NCBI RefSeq assembly: GCF_021278985.1
Contig: NZ_CP082833.1
Coordinates: 4,712,001 to 4,776,000, forward strand
Reading direction: 5' to 3'
Source of the DNA: Citrobacter rodentium NBRC 105723 = DSM 16636
GTDB lineage: Bacteria; Pseudomonadota; Gammaproteobacteria; Enterobacterales; Enterobacteriaceae
Length of the DNA stretch: 64,000 nt
Shown: positions 25,885 to 35,013 of the stretch, piece after piece
How positions within the stretch are numbered: position 1 is the stretch's first letter
Layout: each line of letters opens with the position of its first letter
Translations under genes and position numbers: made by a program
Notes under the pieces: generated by a model
What the model was told of the DNA's origin: nothing
Databases searched by the model: none
Seen by the model: the letters and a program-made list of their open reading frames with translations, nothing else

Positions 25885-26632
25885 GTTCAATGACTCCTGC
25901 AAAAAAATGGTAAGTGAGCGGATATTTCCCCTGCCTCTGCGGCCAGGCCAGCCGCAGCGTTTGCAGCTGCGCGCGGCTCAGGACGCGCGCTTCCCGTCCG
26001 CCATGAAGATGGGTCGCCCCAATGCCTTTCAGCGACCGCATGGCGCTGAGCGGGTCGTCAAACCACAGGGTGATCGACTGCAAACGGCTCTCGCTGCGCC
26101 AGCCGCGCAGGGCATCGTGCAGCGCCGTCTGCGGCAAAAAGCGATTCGCATGATGCTGGTTATCCACCGCCCGCCACGCCTGGCGCAGCTCCGGCAGCGA
26201 TCCGTTCGCCAGTGTGGTAAACGCCACCTTGCCGCCGGGCCGCGCCACCCGGTAAAGCTCGCTCAGCGCGCCGCGCAAATCGTTACACCACTGGACGGCA
26301 AGATTGCTCCATGCCAGATCGAAGGTCGCCTCCGCCAGCGGCAGCGACTCGATATCCCCGGCAAGATAGTAATGCGCCCTGTTCTGTCGACGCGCTTCAT
26401 TCAGCATCTGCGATGACAAATCCAGCGCGGCGACCATGCTTCCCCGCGCGCGCCAGTAGCGGCTCAGAAGACCGGGGCCGCATCCGGCGTCCAGCACCTG
26501 CTCATAGGTTCGCTGCGGTAACAGCGCCAGCAGCGCTTCCGCGCTCAGGCGCTGGAGCTGCGCATGTTGCTCATACTGACCTGCCGCGCGGCCAAACGCC
26601 GCCGCAATGGCCTGTTTATTCACCTGCGTCAT
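25877..26632 (-). CDS. bioC: Malonyl-ACP O-methyltransferase BioC
   Basis: 251 codons from the ATG at 26632, equal to E. coli BioC; the frame extends upstream only into bioF. SAM-dependent methyltransferase with motif I VLDAGCGPGLLSRYWRARG (about 45-63) and DLAWSNLAVQWC. It methylates malonyl-ACP so that the fatty-acid machinery can build the pimeloyl chain. Its start lies inside the last 17 bases of bioF, and its end overlaps bioD by 8 bp. Confidence 0.94.
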   Translation of the reverse strand: MTQVNKQAIAAAFGRAAGQYEQHAQLQRLSAEALLALLPQRTYEQVLDAGCGPGLLSRYWRARGSMVAALDLSSQMLNEARRQNRAHYYLAGDIESLPLAEATFDLAWSNLAVQWCNDLRGALSELYRVARPGGKVAFTTLANGSLPELRQAWRAVDNQHHANRFLPQTALHDALRGWRSESRLQSITLWFDDPLSAMRSLKGIGATHLHGGREARVLSRAQLQTLRLAWPQRQGKYPLTYHFFAGVIERD

Positions 26633-27773
26633 GCAGCGCCTCCAGCAGACGGTCAATGTCAGCAGGCTGATGCGCTTCGGTGAGGGTCAGGCGCAGACGC
26701 GCGGTGCCCGTCGGCACCGTCGGCGGACGGATGGCCGTCACCCAGAACCCTTTGCCGCGCAGGGCATCCGCCAGCTGTAGCGCCCGCGCGTTATCACCTA
26801 CTATCAGCGGCTGAATGGCGCTGTCTGATTCCGCCAGCCGGAAGCGACTATGGTCGACGCCGCGGCGAAAACGCGCGATCAGCGCCGAAAGCCTGGCCCT
26901 GCGCGCATCGCCTTCCTCGCCGCGAATCACCGCCAGCGCGGCGCTCAGCGCCTGCGCCTGGGCGGGCGGCATACTGGTGCTGTAAATCAGATGCCGGGCG
27001 AACTGCAACAGGTAATCCGCCACGCTCTCCGCGCACAAAACCGCCGCGCCGCTGACGCCAAAGCCTTTACCGAAGGTCACCACCAGCAGTTCGGGTTTAA
27101 CCTGCTGTCGCCAGCAGCTTCCGCGCCCTTCTTCGCCGCAGACGCCTATCCCGTGGGCGTCATCCACCAGCAGCCAGGCGTTGCGCTGCCCGGCGGCGCG
27201 ATGAATCGCCGCCAGCGGCGCGCTGTCGCCATCCATGCTGAACACCCCTTCGGTGATCGCCAGCTGCTGTCCGGCGCAGGGGGCGTCAAGCAGGCGCGCC
27301 AGATGCTGCGGGTCGTTATGCGTAAAACGGCGAAGCTGCGCCGGGCTGAGGTTTGCCGCCTCCAGCAGCGAGGCGTGGCTCAGGCGATCGGCGACGATGC
27401 GGTCATCCTTCGCCATCAGCGCGGCAATCACCGCCTGATTGGCGGCAAAGCCGGAGATAAACAGCAGCGCGCGCGGGTAGCCCAGCCAGTCCGCAAGCGC
27501 CGCTTCCAGCCGCTGATGGGCCACGCTGTAGCCGCTGACGTGGCCGGAACCGCCGCTGCCGACGCCAAAACGTTCTGCTCCCTGCTGCCAGGCGCGGATA
27601 ATATGCGGATGGCGGCTTAAGCCCAGATAGTCGTTGCTGGAAAAATTGAGAAAGCGGCGTTGACCGGCAATCAGCCAGCGTCCGGTCCCCTGTTCCACCG
27701 TACAGCGATGGCGCAGGGCATCCGCCGCGCGACGCGCGGCCAGCGCATCGTCGATCTTCTGCTGCCAGCTCAT
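26616..27773 (-). CDS. bioF: 8-amino-7-oxononanoate synthase BioF
   Basis: 385 codons. PLP-dependent alpha-oxoamine synthase joining pimeloyl-ACP and alanine. Visible marks: NFSSNDYLGLSRHP, the His/Ser-rich DRLSHASLLEA, the PLP-contact DDAHGIGVCGEEGRG, and the Schiff-base lysine in VTFGKGFGVSG (about 232-242). It overlaps bioB by 4 bp and bioC by 17 bp. Confidence 0.95.
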   Translation of the reverse strand: MSWQQKIDDALAARRAADALRHRCTVEQGTGRWLIAGQRRFLNFSSNDYLGLSRHPHIIRAWQQGAERFGVGSGGSGHVSGYSVAHQRLEAALADWLGYPRALLFISGFAANQAVIAALMAKDDRIVADRLSHASLLEAANLSPAQLRRFTHNDPQHLARLLDAPCAGQQLAITEGVFSMDGDSAPLAAIHRAAGQRNAWLLVDDAHGIGVCGEEGRGSCWRQQVKPELLVVTFGKGFGVSGAAVLCAESVADYLLQFARHLIYSTSMPPAQAQALSAALAVIRGEEGDARRARLSALIARFRRGVDHSRFRLAESDSAIQPLIVGDNARALQLADALRGKGFWVTAIRPPTVPTGTARLRLTLTEAHQPADIDRLLEALHDAGE

Positions 27774-28810
27774 ACTGCTGCCGCGTTGTAGTAAGCGTCG
27801 GTGTCCGGAGTCCTCAACGCCTGCTCCAGCCGCTGCTGCTGTTCGTTATCTCCCGCCAGCACGGCGGTCTGCTGCGGATTCAGCCCCAGCTTGCGGAACA
27901 GCCGGAGATCGTTGTCCTCTTCCGGGTTCGGCGTGGTCAACAGCTTGCAGCCGTAAAAGATGGAGTTCGCGCCGGCCATAAAGCACATCGCCTGGGTTTG
28001 TTCATTCATCTGCTCGCGACCGGCGGAGAGACGCACATACGAGGCGGGCATCATGATGCGCGCCACGGCGATGGTGCGGATAAAATCGAAAGCATCAACA
28101 TCGTCGTTATCCGCCAGCGGCGTGCCCTTGACCTTCACCAGCATGTTGATCGGCACGCTTTCCGGCGGCGTCGGCAGATTTGCCAGCTGTAGCAGCAATC
28201 CGGCGCGATCTTTCACCGTTTCGCCAAGTCCGACAATGCCCCCGGAGCAGACCTTGATCCCGGCGTCGCGCACCTTATCCAGCGTGTCGAGCCGCTCCTG
28301 ATAGGTGCGGGTGGTGATGATATTGCCGTAGAACTCCGGCGAGGTATCGAGATTGTGGTTGTAGTAATCCAGTCCGGCCGCCGCCAGCCGCTGCGCCTGT
28401 GATTCGCTCAGGGCGCCGAGAGTCATGCAGGCCTCCAGTCCCATCGCTTTCACCCCCTGCACCATCTGCTCGAGAAAGGGCATATCGCGCTCGTGGGGAT
28501 TTTTCCACGCCGCCCCCATACAGAAACGGGTCGAACCGGCGTTTTTTGCTTTGCGCGCCGAATCCAGCACCTGCTCCACCTCCATCAGCCGCTCGGCCTC
28601 CAGCCCGGTTTTATAGCGCGCGCTTTGCGGGCAGTATTTGCAGTCTTCCGGACAGGCGCCGGTTTTAATCGACAGCAAGGTACTGACCTGCACCTGACGC
28701 GGGTCGAAGTGCTGGCGGTGGATCTGCTGGGCTTCAAACAGCAGTTCCAGCAGTGGTTTTTCAAATAATTCGGTGACTTGCGACAGCGTCCAGCGAGAAT
28801 GATTGGTCAT
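27770..28810 (-). CDS. bioB: Biotin synthase BioB (radical SAM)
   Basis: 346 codons. The radical SAM cluster motif CPEDCKYCPQS (about 53-63) binds the 4Fe-4S centre; the 2Fe-2S sulfur-donor ligands are the Cys in RFCMGAAWKNP, ACMTLGALS, VCSGGIVGLGE and the Arg of YVRLSAGRE. It inserts sulfur into dethiobiotin. It is first in the bioBFCD operon, transcribed leftward from the shared operator with bioA. Confidence 0.96.
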   Translation of the reverse strand: MTNHSRWTLSQVTELFEKPLLELLFEAQQIHRQHFDPRQVQVSTLLSIKTGACPEDCKYCPQSARYKTGLEAERLMEVEQVLDSARKAKNAGSTRFCMGAAWKNPHERDMPFLEQMVQGVKAMGLEACMTLGALSESQAQRLAAAGLDYYNHNLDTSPEFYGNIITTRTYQERLDTLDKVRDAGIKVCSGGIVGLGETVKDRAGLLLQLANLPTPPESVPINMLVKVKGTPLADNDDVDAFDFIRTIAVARIMMPASYVRLSAGREQMNEQTQAMCFMAGANSIFYGCKLLTTPNPEEDNDLRLFRKLGLNPQQTAVLAGDNEQQQRLEQALRTPDTDAYYNAAAV

Positions 28811-28843
28811 AATTTTCTACGTTTTGTTGTGAGAACCGTGTAG

Positions 28844-28881
28844 ACTCGTAAACCTAAATGTTTTTAATTTGGTTTACAAGT
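28844..28881. promoter_or_regulatory. BirA operator and divergent bio promoters
   Basis: The half-sites TCGTAAACC (28846-28854) and GGTTTACAA (28871-28879) form the BirA (biotin repressor) dyad between bioB and bioA. The right half matches the E. coli operator; the left has C in place of T at its second base. Biotinyl-AMP-bound BirA blocks both divergent promoters here. Confidence 0.9.
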
Positions 28882-28886
28882 CGATT

Positions 28887-30176
28887 ATGACAACGGACGA
28901 TCTCGCATTCGATCGGCGCCATATCTGGCACCCTTACACCTCCATGACCTCGCCGCTGCCGGTCTTTCCGGTCGAGCGCGCGGAAGGCTGCGAACTGATT
29001 TTATCCGGCGGCGAACGCCTGGTTGACGGCATGTCGTCGTGGTGGGCGGCAATTCATGGCTACAATCATCCGCAGCTCAACGCGGCGATGAAAACGCAGA
29101 TTGACGCCATGTCGCACGTGATGTTTGGCGGCATCACCCATGCGCCGGCCATTGAGCTGTGCCGGAAGCTGGTGGCGATGACGCCCGCGCCGCTGGAGTG
29201 CGTATTCCTTGCCGATTCCGGCTCGGTGGCGGTGGAAGTGGCGATGAAAATGGCCTTGCAGTACTGGCAGGCGAAAGGCGAATCCCGTCAGCGTTTCCTG
29301 ACGTTTCGTAACGGTTATCACGGCGATACCTTCGGCGCGATGTCGGTCTGCGATCCGCACAATTCAATGCACAGCCTGTGGAAAGGCTATCTGGCGGAAA
29401 ATCTGTTTGCCCCTGCGCCGCAAAGCCGGATGGGCGGCGAATGGGATGAGCGCGATATGGTCGCCTTTGCCCGCCTGATGGCCGCTCACCGCCATGAGAT
29501 CGCGGCGGTGATCCTTGAGCCAATCGTCCAGGGGGCGGGCGGAATGCGCATCTACCATCCTCAGTGGCTGCAGCGCATCCGCCAGATGTGCGACCGGGAG
29601 GGAATTCTGCTGATCGCCGATGAGATCGCCACCGGCTTTGGCCGTACCGGCAGGCTGTTTGCCTGCGAGCACGCCGGGATTGCGCCGGATATTCTCTGTC
29701 TGGGCAAGGCGCTCACCGGCGGCACGATGACCCTTTCCGCCACCCTCACCAGCCGCCAGGTAGCGGAAACCATCAGCAACGGCGAAGCCGGATGCTTTAT
29801 GCACGGCCCGACGTTTATGGGCAACCCGCTGGCCTGCGCCGTCGCGAACGCCAGCCTGACGCTGCTGGAATCCGGCGACTGGCGGCGGCAGGTGGCGGCG
29901 ATTGAAGCGCAACTGCGCGAAGAATTAGCTCCCGCGGCAGATTCGCCCCAGGTGGCGGACGTGCGGGTGCTGGGGGCTATCGGCGTGGTGGAAACTACCC
30001 GTCCGGTAAACATAGCGGCGCTGCAACAGTTCTTTGTCCGCCAGGGCGTCTGGGTCCGCCCGTTCGGCAAGCTTATCTACCTGATGCCGCCCTACATCAT
30101 CCAACCGGAACAGCTGCGCCGTCTGACGCAGGCCGTCAATGAAGCTGTGCGCGAGGAAACATTTTTTAGCGTTTAA
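28887..30176 (+). CDS. bioA: Adenosylmethionine-8-amino-7-oxononanoate aminotransferase BioA
   Basis: 429 codons from the ATG at 28887 (MTTDDLAFDRRHIWHPYTSM); an in-frame ATG six codons earlier lies in the operator. Class III PLP aminotransferase: SSWWAAIHGYNHPQLN, FLADSGSVAVEVAMKMAL, ADEIATGFGRTG, and the PLP lysine in CLGKALTGGTM (about 272-282). It converts KAPA to DAPA using S-adenosylmethionine as amino donor. It is transcribed away from bioBFCD under the shared BirA operator. Confidence 0.96.
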   Translation: MTTDDLAFDRRHIWHPYTSMTSPLPVFPVERAEGCELILSGGERLVDGMSSWWAAIHGYNHPQLNAAMKTQIDAMSHVMFGGITHAPAIELCRKLVAMTPAPLECVFLADSGSVAVEVAMKMALQYWQAKGESRQRFLTFRNGYHGDTFGAMSVCDPHNSMHSLWKGYLAENLFAPAPQSRMGGEWDERDMVAFARLMAAHRHEIAAVILEPIVQGAGGMRIYHPQWLQRIRQMCDREGILLIADEIATGFGRTGRLFACEHAGIAPDILCLGKALTGGTMTLSATLTSRQVAETISNGEAGCFMHGPTFMGNPLACAVANASLTLLESGDWRRQVAAIEAQLREELAPAADSPQVADVRVLGAIGVVETTRPVNIAALQQFFVRQGVWVRPFGKLIYLMPPYIIQPEQLRRLTQAVNEAVREETFFSV

Positions 30177-30233
30177 ACAGCGGTAAGCTGTACGCTTTAT
30201 CGCTACACTTTTTACGTTAATGAAGGAGAGCGC

Positions 30234-30710
30234 ATGAAACTAATCAGCAACGATCTGCGCGACGGGGATAAACTTCCGCTGCGCCACGTTTTTAACGGTA
30301 TGGGCTACGAGGGCGACAACATTTCGCCGCATCTGGCCTGGGATGAGGTTCCGGCGGGAACCAAAAGTTTTGTCGTCACCTGCTTCGACCCCGACGCGCC
30401 AACCGGATCCGGCTGGTGGCACTGGGTGGTGGCGAATCTGCCCGCCGATACCCGCGTGCTGACTCAGGGCTTCGGTTCCGGTCTGGTGGCCGTACCGGAC
30501 GGCGTGGTGCAAACGCGCACCGACTTCGGCAAAGCGGGCTACGGCGGCGCGGCGCCGCCGAGAGGGGAAACCCATCGCTATATCTTCACCGTGCATGCGC
30601 TGGACGTGGAACGCATTGAGGTCGATGAGGAGTCCAGCGGCGCGATGGTCGGCTTCAACGTCCATTTTCATTCGCTGGCCAGCGCATCGTTAACCGCGAT
30701 GTTCAGTTAA
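30234..30710 (+). CDS. ybhB: PEBP/RKIP-family protein YbhB
   Basis: 158 codons, preceded by GGAGAGCGC. Phosphatidylethanolamine-binding protein fold with the characteristic segments SFVVTCFDPDAPTGSGWWHW and GYGGAAPPRGETHRYIFTVH. Cytoplasmic; ligand and role in E. coli unclear, although kinase-modulating effects have been suggested for the family. It lies 57 bp after bioA and may be cotranscribed. In E. coli it borders attB; here the hut genes lie between. Confidence 0.92.
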   Translation: MKLISNDLRDGDKLPLRHVFNGMGYEGDNISPHLAWDEVPAGTKSFVVTCFDPDAPTGSGWWHWVVANLPADTRVLTQGFGSGLVAVPDGVVQTRTDFGKAGYGGAAPPRGETHRYIFTVHALDVERIEVDEESSGAMVGFNVHFHSLASASLTAMFS

Positions 30711-30718
30711 TCTGTTCT

Positions 30719-30812
30719 GTGCCGGGTGGCGACGTAAAACGCCCTGCCCGGCCTGCAAAACAGGAATTAGTCTGTAAGCCGGATAAGTCGCATTCGCGTC
30801 GCCGTCCGGCAA
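30719..30812. repeat. REP element between ybhB and hutH
   Basis: Two REP-like dyads occupy the gap between convergent ybhB and hutH: one around 30720-30751 (GTGCCGGGTGGCG ... GCCCGGCC) and one around 30775-30809 (GTAAGCCGGATAAG ... CCGTCCGGCA). They may serve as a shared 3' boundary. Confidence 0.75.
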
Positions 30813-30815
30813 TAC

Positions 30816-32336
30816 TCACAAAAACGCCGGTACTAAGCGCAGCAGCGCGCCCTGCGCCAGCAGTTCGGTGGCGCATGCAATATCCGGGGCGAAAAAACGA
30901 TCGTCGCTGTAATGGCTCACCCGTTCGCGTAACGTCGCCCGCGCCTGCTCAAGCAGCGGGCTGGACGTTAACCCTTCACGTAAATCAATCCCCTGACAGG
31001 CCGCCAGCCACTCGACGGCAACCACGCCGCGGGTATTCGCCGCCATCTCCCACAGCCTGCGCCCCGCCGCTGGCGCCATCGACACATGATCTTCCTGATT
31101 CGCCGAGGTCGGTAGGCTGTCGACGCTGTGCGGATGCGCCAGCGCCTTGTTTTCGCTGGCCAGCGCCGCCGCCGTCACCTGGGCTATCATAAAGCCGGAA
31201 TTCACGCCGCCGTTTTTCACCAGGAAAGGCGGCAGCTGAGACATATGTTTATCCATCATCAGCGCTATCCGTCGTTCGGAGAGCGAACCGATTTCGGCAA
31301 TCGCCAGCGCCAGATTATCCGCCGCCATCGCCACCGGCTCGGCGTGGAAGTTGCCGCCGGAGATCACTTCGCCCTGCGCCGCAAAGACCAGCGGGTTATC
31401 GGATACGGCATTCGCTTCCGCCAGCAGCACCTCCTGTACCTGCCGCATCTGGGTCAGACAGGCGCCCATGACCTGCGGCTGACAGCGCAGCGAGTAAGGG
31501 TCCTGCACTTTATCGCAGTTACGATGCGACTGCGCCAGCGCGCTGGTGTCCGTCAGCAGATGCCGGTACAGCGCCGCCGCATCAATCTGCCCGCGCTGGC
31601 CGCGTGCGGCATGAATGCGCGCGTCAAACGGACGGCGCGATCCCAGCACCGCTTCGGTGGTCAACGCCCCGCAGACCACGGCGGAGGCAAACAGCTCCTG
31701 CGCCTCAAACAGGCCGCGCAGCGCAAAGGCCGTCGACGCCTGAGTGCCGTTAAGCAGCGCCAGCCCCTCTTTCGCCGCCAGAGCGATCGGCGTCAGCCCG
31801 GCTTTCTGCAATGCCGCTTTCGCCGGGAGCCATTCCCCCTGCCAGCGCGCCAGCCCCTCGCCGAGTAAGGTCAGCGACATATGCGCCAGCGGCGCTAAAT
31901 CACCGGAAGCGCCCACCGAACCTTTGGCCGGGATATACGGATAGACGTCGGCATTCACCAGGGCGATCAGCGCTTCAATCACGCTAAGGCGAATGCCGGA
32001 ATAGCCGCGCGCCAGGCTATTGATCTTCAGCACCATAATCAGGCGCACCATCGCCTCATCCAGCGGTTCGCCAACCCCTGCGGCATGGGAAAGCACCAGC
32101 GAGCGCTGAAGATTTTGCAGGTCTTCATTGGCGATGCGCGTCTGCGCCAGCAGGCCAAAGCCGGTGTTAATACCGTAGGCGGTACGCCCTTCGGCGACAA
32201 TGGTTTCCACGCAGGCCACGCTGGCGTTAATGCCGTCGATAGCGCTGGCATCCAGCCGCAGTCTGACAGGCTGTTGCCAGACCTCGCGCAGCTGGGTGAA
32301 GTTCAGATGGCCGGGCATTAAGGTCATGGTGTTCAT
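30816..32336 (-). CDS. hutH: Histidine ammonia-lyase HutH
   Basis: 506 codons from the ATG at 32336 (MNTMTLMPGHLNFTQ), one base after the hutU stop; a longer frame upstream overlaps hutU and is not used. The MIO cofactor forms from Ala-Ser-Gly in GSVGASGDLAPLAH (about 141-154). Other lyase-family marks: YGINTGFG, GTQASTAFAL, KVQDPYSLRCQPQVMG. It removes ammonia from histidine to give urocanate, the first step of histidine use. It is the last gene of hutUH. Confidence 0.96.
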   Translation of the reverse strand: MNTMTLMPGHLNFTQLREVWQQPVRLRLDASAIDGINASVACVETIVAEGRTAYGINTGFGLLAQTRIANEDLQNLQRSLVLSHAAGVGEPLDEAMVRLIMVLKINSLARGYSGIRLSVIEALIALVNADVYPYIPAKGSVGASGDLAPLAHMSLTLLGEGLARWQGEWLPAKAALQKAGLTPIALAAKEGLALLNGTQASTAFALRGLFEAQELFASAVVCGALTTEAVLGSRRPFDARIHAARGQRGQIDAAALYRHLLTDTSALAQSHRNCDKVQDPYSLRCQPQVMGACLTQMRQVQEVLLAEANAVSDNPLVFAAQGEVISGGNFHAEPVAMAADNLALAIAEIGSLSERRIALMMDKHMSQLPPFLVKNGGVNSGFMIAQVTAAALASENKALAHPHSVDSLPTSANQEDHVSMAPAAGRRLWEMAANTRGVVAVEWLAACQGIDLREGLTSSPLLEQARATLRERVSHYSDDRFFAPDIACATELLAQGALLRLVPAFL

Positions 32337-32337
32337 A

Positions 32338-34023
32338 TCAGCGTTTCCCCTGAGTAGCCGCGACCATCGGCAGGTTAAGGTGATGTTCAACCGCGCACTC
32401 CACGGCAATGTCATAACCGGCATCGGCATGGCGCATCACCCCCGTCGCCGGATCGTTGTGCAGCACGCGGGCAATCCGCGCCGCCGCGTCATCGCTGCCG
32501 TCGCAGACGATCACCATCCCGGCATGTTGCGAAAAGCCCATCCCGACGCCGCCGCCGTGATGCAGCGAAACCCAGGTCGCACCGCTGGCAGTATTAAGCA
32601 GCGCATTCAGCAAAGGCCAGTCGGACACCGCGTCTGAGCCGTCGCGCATCGCTTCGGTTTCACGGTTCGGACTGGCGACGGAGCCGGAGTCAAGGTGATC
32701 GCGGCCAATGACAATCGGCGCCGAAAGTTCGCCGCTGCGCACCATCTCGTTGAACGCCAGCCCGAGCTTTTGCCGCAACCCCAGGCCCACCCAGCAGATT
32801 CGCGCCGGAAGCCCCTGAAAGCTGATCCGCTCGCGGGCCATATCCAGCCAGCGATGAAGATGCGGATCGTCGGCGACAATCTCTTTCACTTTGGCGTCGG
32901 TTTTATATATATCCTGCGGGTCGCCGGAGAGCGCCACCCAGCGGAACGGGCCAATGCCGCGGCAGAACAGCGGGCGAATATAGGCCGGTACAAAGCCGGG
33001 AAAGGCAAAGGCGTTCTCCACGCCCATCTCTTGCGCCATCTGACGGATATTGTTGCCGTAGTCAAAGGTCGGCACGCCCATCTGATGAAACGCCAGCATC
33101 GCCTGCACGTGCTTCGCCATCGAACGTTTCGCGGCCTCTGTGACGCCCTGCGGATCGGTAACGGCCTTCTGCTGATACTCTTCCCAGCGCCAGCCGGAGG
33201 GTAGATAGCCGTGCAGCGGATCGTGGGCGCTGGTCTGGTCAGTGACCAGATCCGGACGCACGCCGCGTTTTACCAGCTCCGGCAGAATATCCGCGGCGTT
33301 GGCGCACAGAGCGACAGATACCGCCCGGCCTTCGCCTGTGTACTTTTCAATACGCGCCAGCGCGTCGTCCAGCGAGGCGGCCTGCTCATCGACATAGCGG
33401 GTGCGCAGACGAAAATCGATACGGCTCTGCTGGCATTCAATGTTCAGCGAACAGGCCCCCGCCAGCGTCGCCGCCAGCGGCTGGGCGCCGCCCATGCCGC
33501 CGAGCCCGGCGGTCAGCACCCAGCGTCCGCGCAGATCGCCGTGATAATGCTGGCGTCCCGCCTCGACAAACGTTTCATAAGTGCCCTGCACGATTCCCTG
33601 GCTGCCGATGTAGATCCAGCTACCGGCGGTCATCTGGCCGTACATCGCCAGCCCTTTCGCATCCAGTTCGTTAAAATGTTCCCAGGTCGCCCAGCGCGGC
33701 ACCAGATTGGAGTTGGCGATCAGCACCCGCGGCGCGTTGCTGTGGGTCTTAAACACGCCAACCGGTTTGCCGGACTGCACCAGCAGCGTTTCATCATCTT
33801 CAAGCCCGGTCAGCGCCTTAACAATGGCGTCGAAGCATTCCCAGTTGCGGGCGGCGCGGCCAATTCCGCCGTATACCACCAGCTCATGCGGATTTTCTGC
33901 GACATCGGGATCAAGGTTGTTTAAAAACATACGCAGCGGCGCTTCGGTCAGCCAGCTTTTGGCAGTTAAGCCAGGACCACGCGGGGCGCGGATCGTCTGC
34001 TGGCGGTACTTGCTATGTGACAT
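32338..34023 (-). CDS. hutU: Urocanate hydratase HutU
   Basis: 561 codons, typical for the family. NAD+-dependent urocanase with the dinucleotide-binding stretch GLGGMGGAQPLAATLAG, catalytic Cys in PARICWVGLGLRQKLG, and GRDHLDSGSVASPNRETEAM. It converts urocanate to imidazolone propionate. A HutC-type dyad lies about 90 bp upstream. It is first in the hutUH transcription unit; hutC ends 176 bp upstream. Confidence 0.96.
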   Translation of the reverse strand: MSHSKYRQQTIRAPRGPGLTAKSWLTEAPLRMFLNNLDPDVAENPHELVVYGGIGRAARNWECFDAIVKALTGLEDDETLLVQSGKPVGVFKTHSNAPRVLIANSNLVPRWATWEHFNELDAKGLAMYGQMTAGSWIYIGSQGIVQGTYETFVEAGRQHYHGDLRGRWVLTAGLGGMGGAQPLAATLAGACSLNIECQQSRIDFRLRTRYVDEQAASLDDALARIEKYTGEGRAVSVALCANAADILPELVKRGVRPDLVTDQTSAHDPLHGYLPSGWRWEEYQQKAVTDPQGVTEAAKRSMAKHVQAMLAFHQMGVPTFDYGNNIRQMAQEMGVENAFAFPGFVPAYIRPLFCRGIGPFRWVALSGDPQDIYKTDAKVKEIVADDPHLHRWLDMARERISFQGLPARICWVGLGLRQKLGLAFNEMVRSGELSAPIVIGRDHLDSGSVASPNRETEAMRDGSDAVSDWPLLNALLNTASGATWVSLHHGGGVGMGFSQHAGMVIVCDGSDDAAARIARVLHNDPATGVMRHADAGYDIAVECAVEHHLNLPMVAATQGKR

Positions 34024-34106
34024 AATAATCGCTCCTCACTGGAATGCCGGATGGCGCTGTCGCTTATCCGATCTGCGGAATGATTGAGATGAGGAGTAAA
34101 CATATA

Positions 34107-34120
34107 CTTGTCTATACAAG
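34107..34120 (-). promoter_or_regulatory. HutC operator upstream of hutU
   Basis: CTTGTCTATACAAG, a dyad with arms CTTGT/ACAAG, matches the GntR-family HutC site type (TGT-ATA-ACA centre). It lies in the 176-bp hutC-hutU gap. Repression here would be lifted by urocanate. A related 11-bp match lies upstream of hutI. Confidence 0.8.
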
Positions 34121-34199
34121 ACATAACAAGGATGCATTTAACAAAAAAGATACATTTTTGTTATATTGCGTCAGCAATCACGCTTTTCGCCAGCTGGAA

Positions 34200-34925
34200 T
34201 CAGGAGGTGAAATGTCCCTGCAACCGGTAGCGGGAGCCGGGATAGAGCAGCCGCGCGTGGGAGACAATCTGCCCGGCGGACCAGGTGGTGCGGCGAATCA
34301 ACAGACACGGTTCGTTCTCATTGATGTCCAGTAACGCGCACTCTTGCGCCGTGGCGCGGACCGCTTCGACAATGTGCTCCCCTTCCGAAAGCGGCGCCGC
34401 CTGCGACAGCCAGGCGTGCGGCGTGGTCTGGCTGTAATCCTGGGCCAGATAATCCGGCACGCTCTGCGCATTCACGCAGCGATCTTCAATCTGTACCGGC
34501 AGCGCATTTTCAAAATGCACCATCACGGAGTGAAAAATGGCCGTTCCTTCCGGCACGCCAAGCGCCGCCGCCTGCATGACGTTAGCGCGGGTTTTCTCCA
34601 GCGCCAGCACTTCGCAGTGATGCTGATGGGAACGGGAGGCGATCTCGTCGGCGATGCTGCGAATTTCAAACAGCGCGGACTGGCCCTTCGGCTCGGCGAC
34701 GAAGGTGCCGACGCCCTGAAGCCGCACCAGCAGGCCTTCATCGGTCAGTTCGCGCAGCGCGCGGTTAATGGTCATCCGGCTGAAGCCATACTGCGCCACC
34801 AGCTCCGCCTCCGACGGGATCCTGTCGTGCGGCTGCCAGACGCCGCTGGCGATTTTTTCGCTGATCTCCCGTTTCACCGTCTCATAAAACGGCGCGGGGG
34901 CGGAACGGGATCGAAGGAGTGTCAT
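34200..34925 (-). CDS. hutC: Histidine utilisation repressor HutC
   Basis: 241 codons. GntR-family winged helix (PSEAELVAQYGFSRMTINRA, about 40-59) followed by a UTRA ligand domain, as in HutC. Urocanate is the known inducer in Salmonella and Klebsiella. It is the last gene of hutIGC and so controls its own operon as well as hutUH. The 88-bp gap to hutG contains REP-like sequence (GCCGGATGGCG near 34959). Confidence 0.94.
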   Translation of the reverse strand: MTLLRSRSAPAPFYETVKREISEKIASGVWQPHDRIPSEAELVAQYGFSRMTINRALRELTDEGLLVRLQGVGTFVAEPKGQSALFEIRSIADEIASRSHQHHCEVLALEKTRANVMQAAALGVPEGTAIFHSVMVHFENALPVQIEDRCVNAQSVPDYLAQDYSQTTPHAWLSQAAPLSEGEHIVEAVRATAQECALLDINENEPCLLIRRTTWSAGQIVSHARLLYPGSRYRLQGHFTS

Positions 34926-35013
34926 GCGTACATTTCCCTTTTCGTCAAACCAGGTGCGCCGGATGGCGTCGCAGGCGACCGATCCGGCCTACGTTCGCCG
35001 CTGACCGGGCGCG

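Noticed and set aside
25885..25902. Upstream ATG start for bioD
   Set aside because: The extension lies inside bioC and lacks a ribosome site, while the GTG at 25884 has AGGAG at good spacing and gives the usual length.
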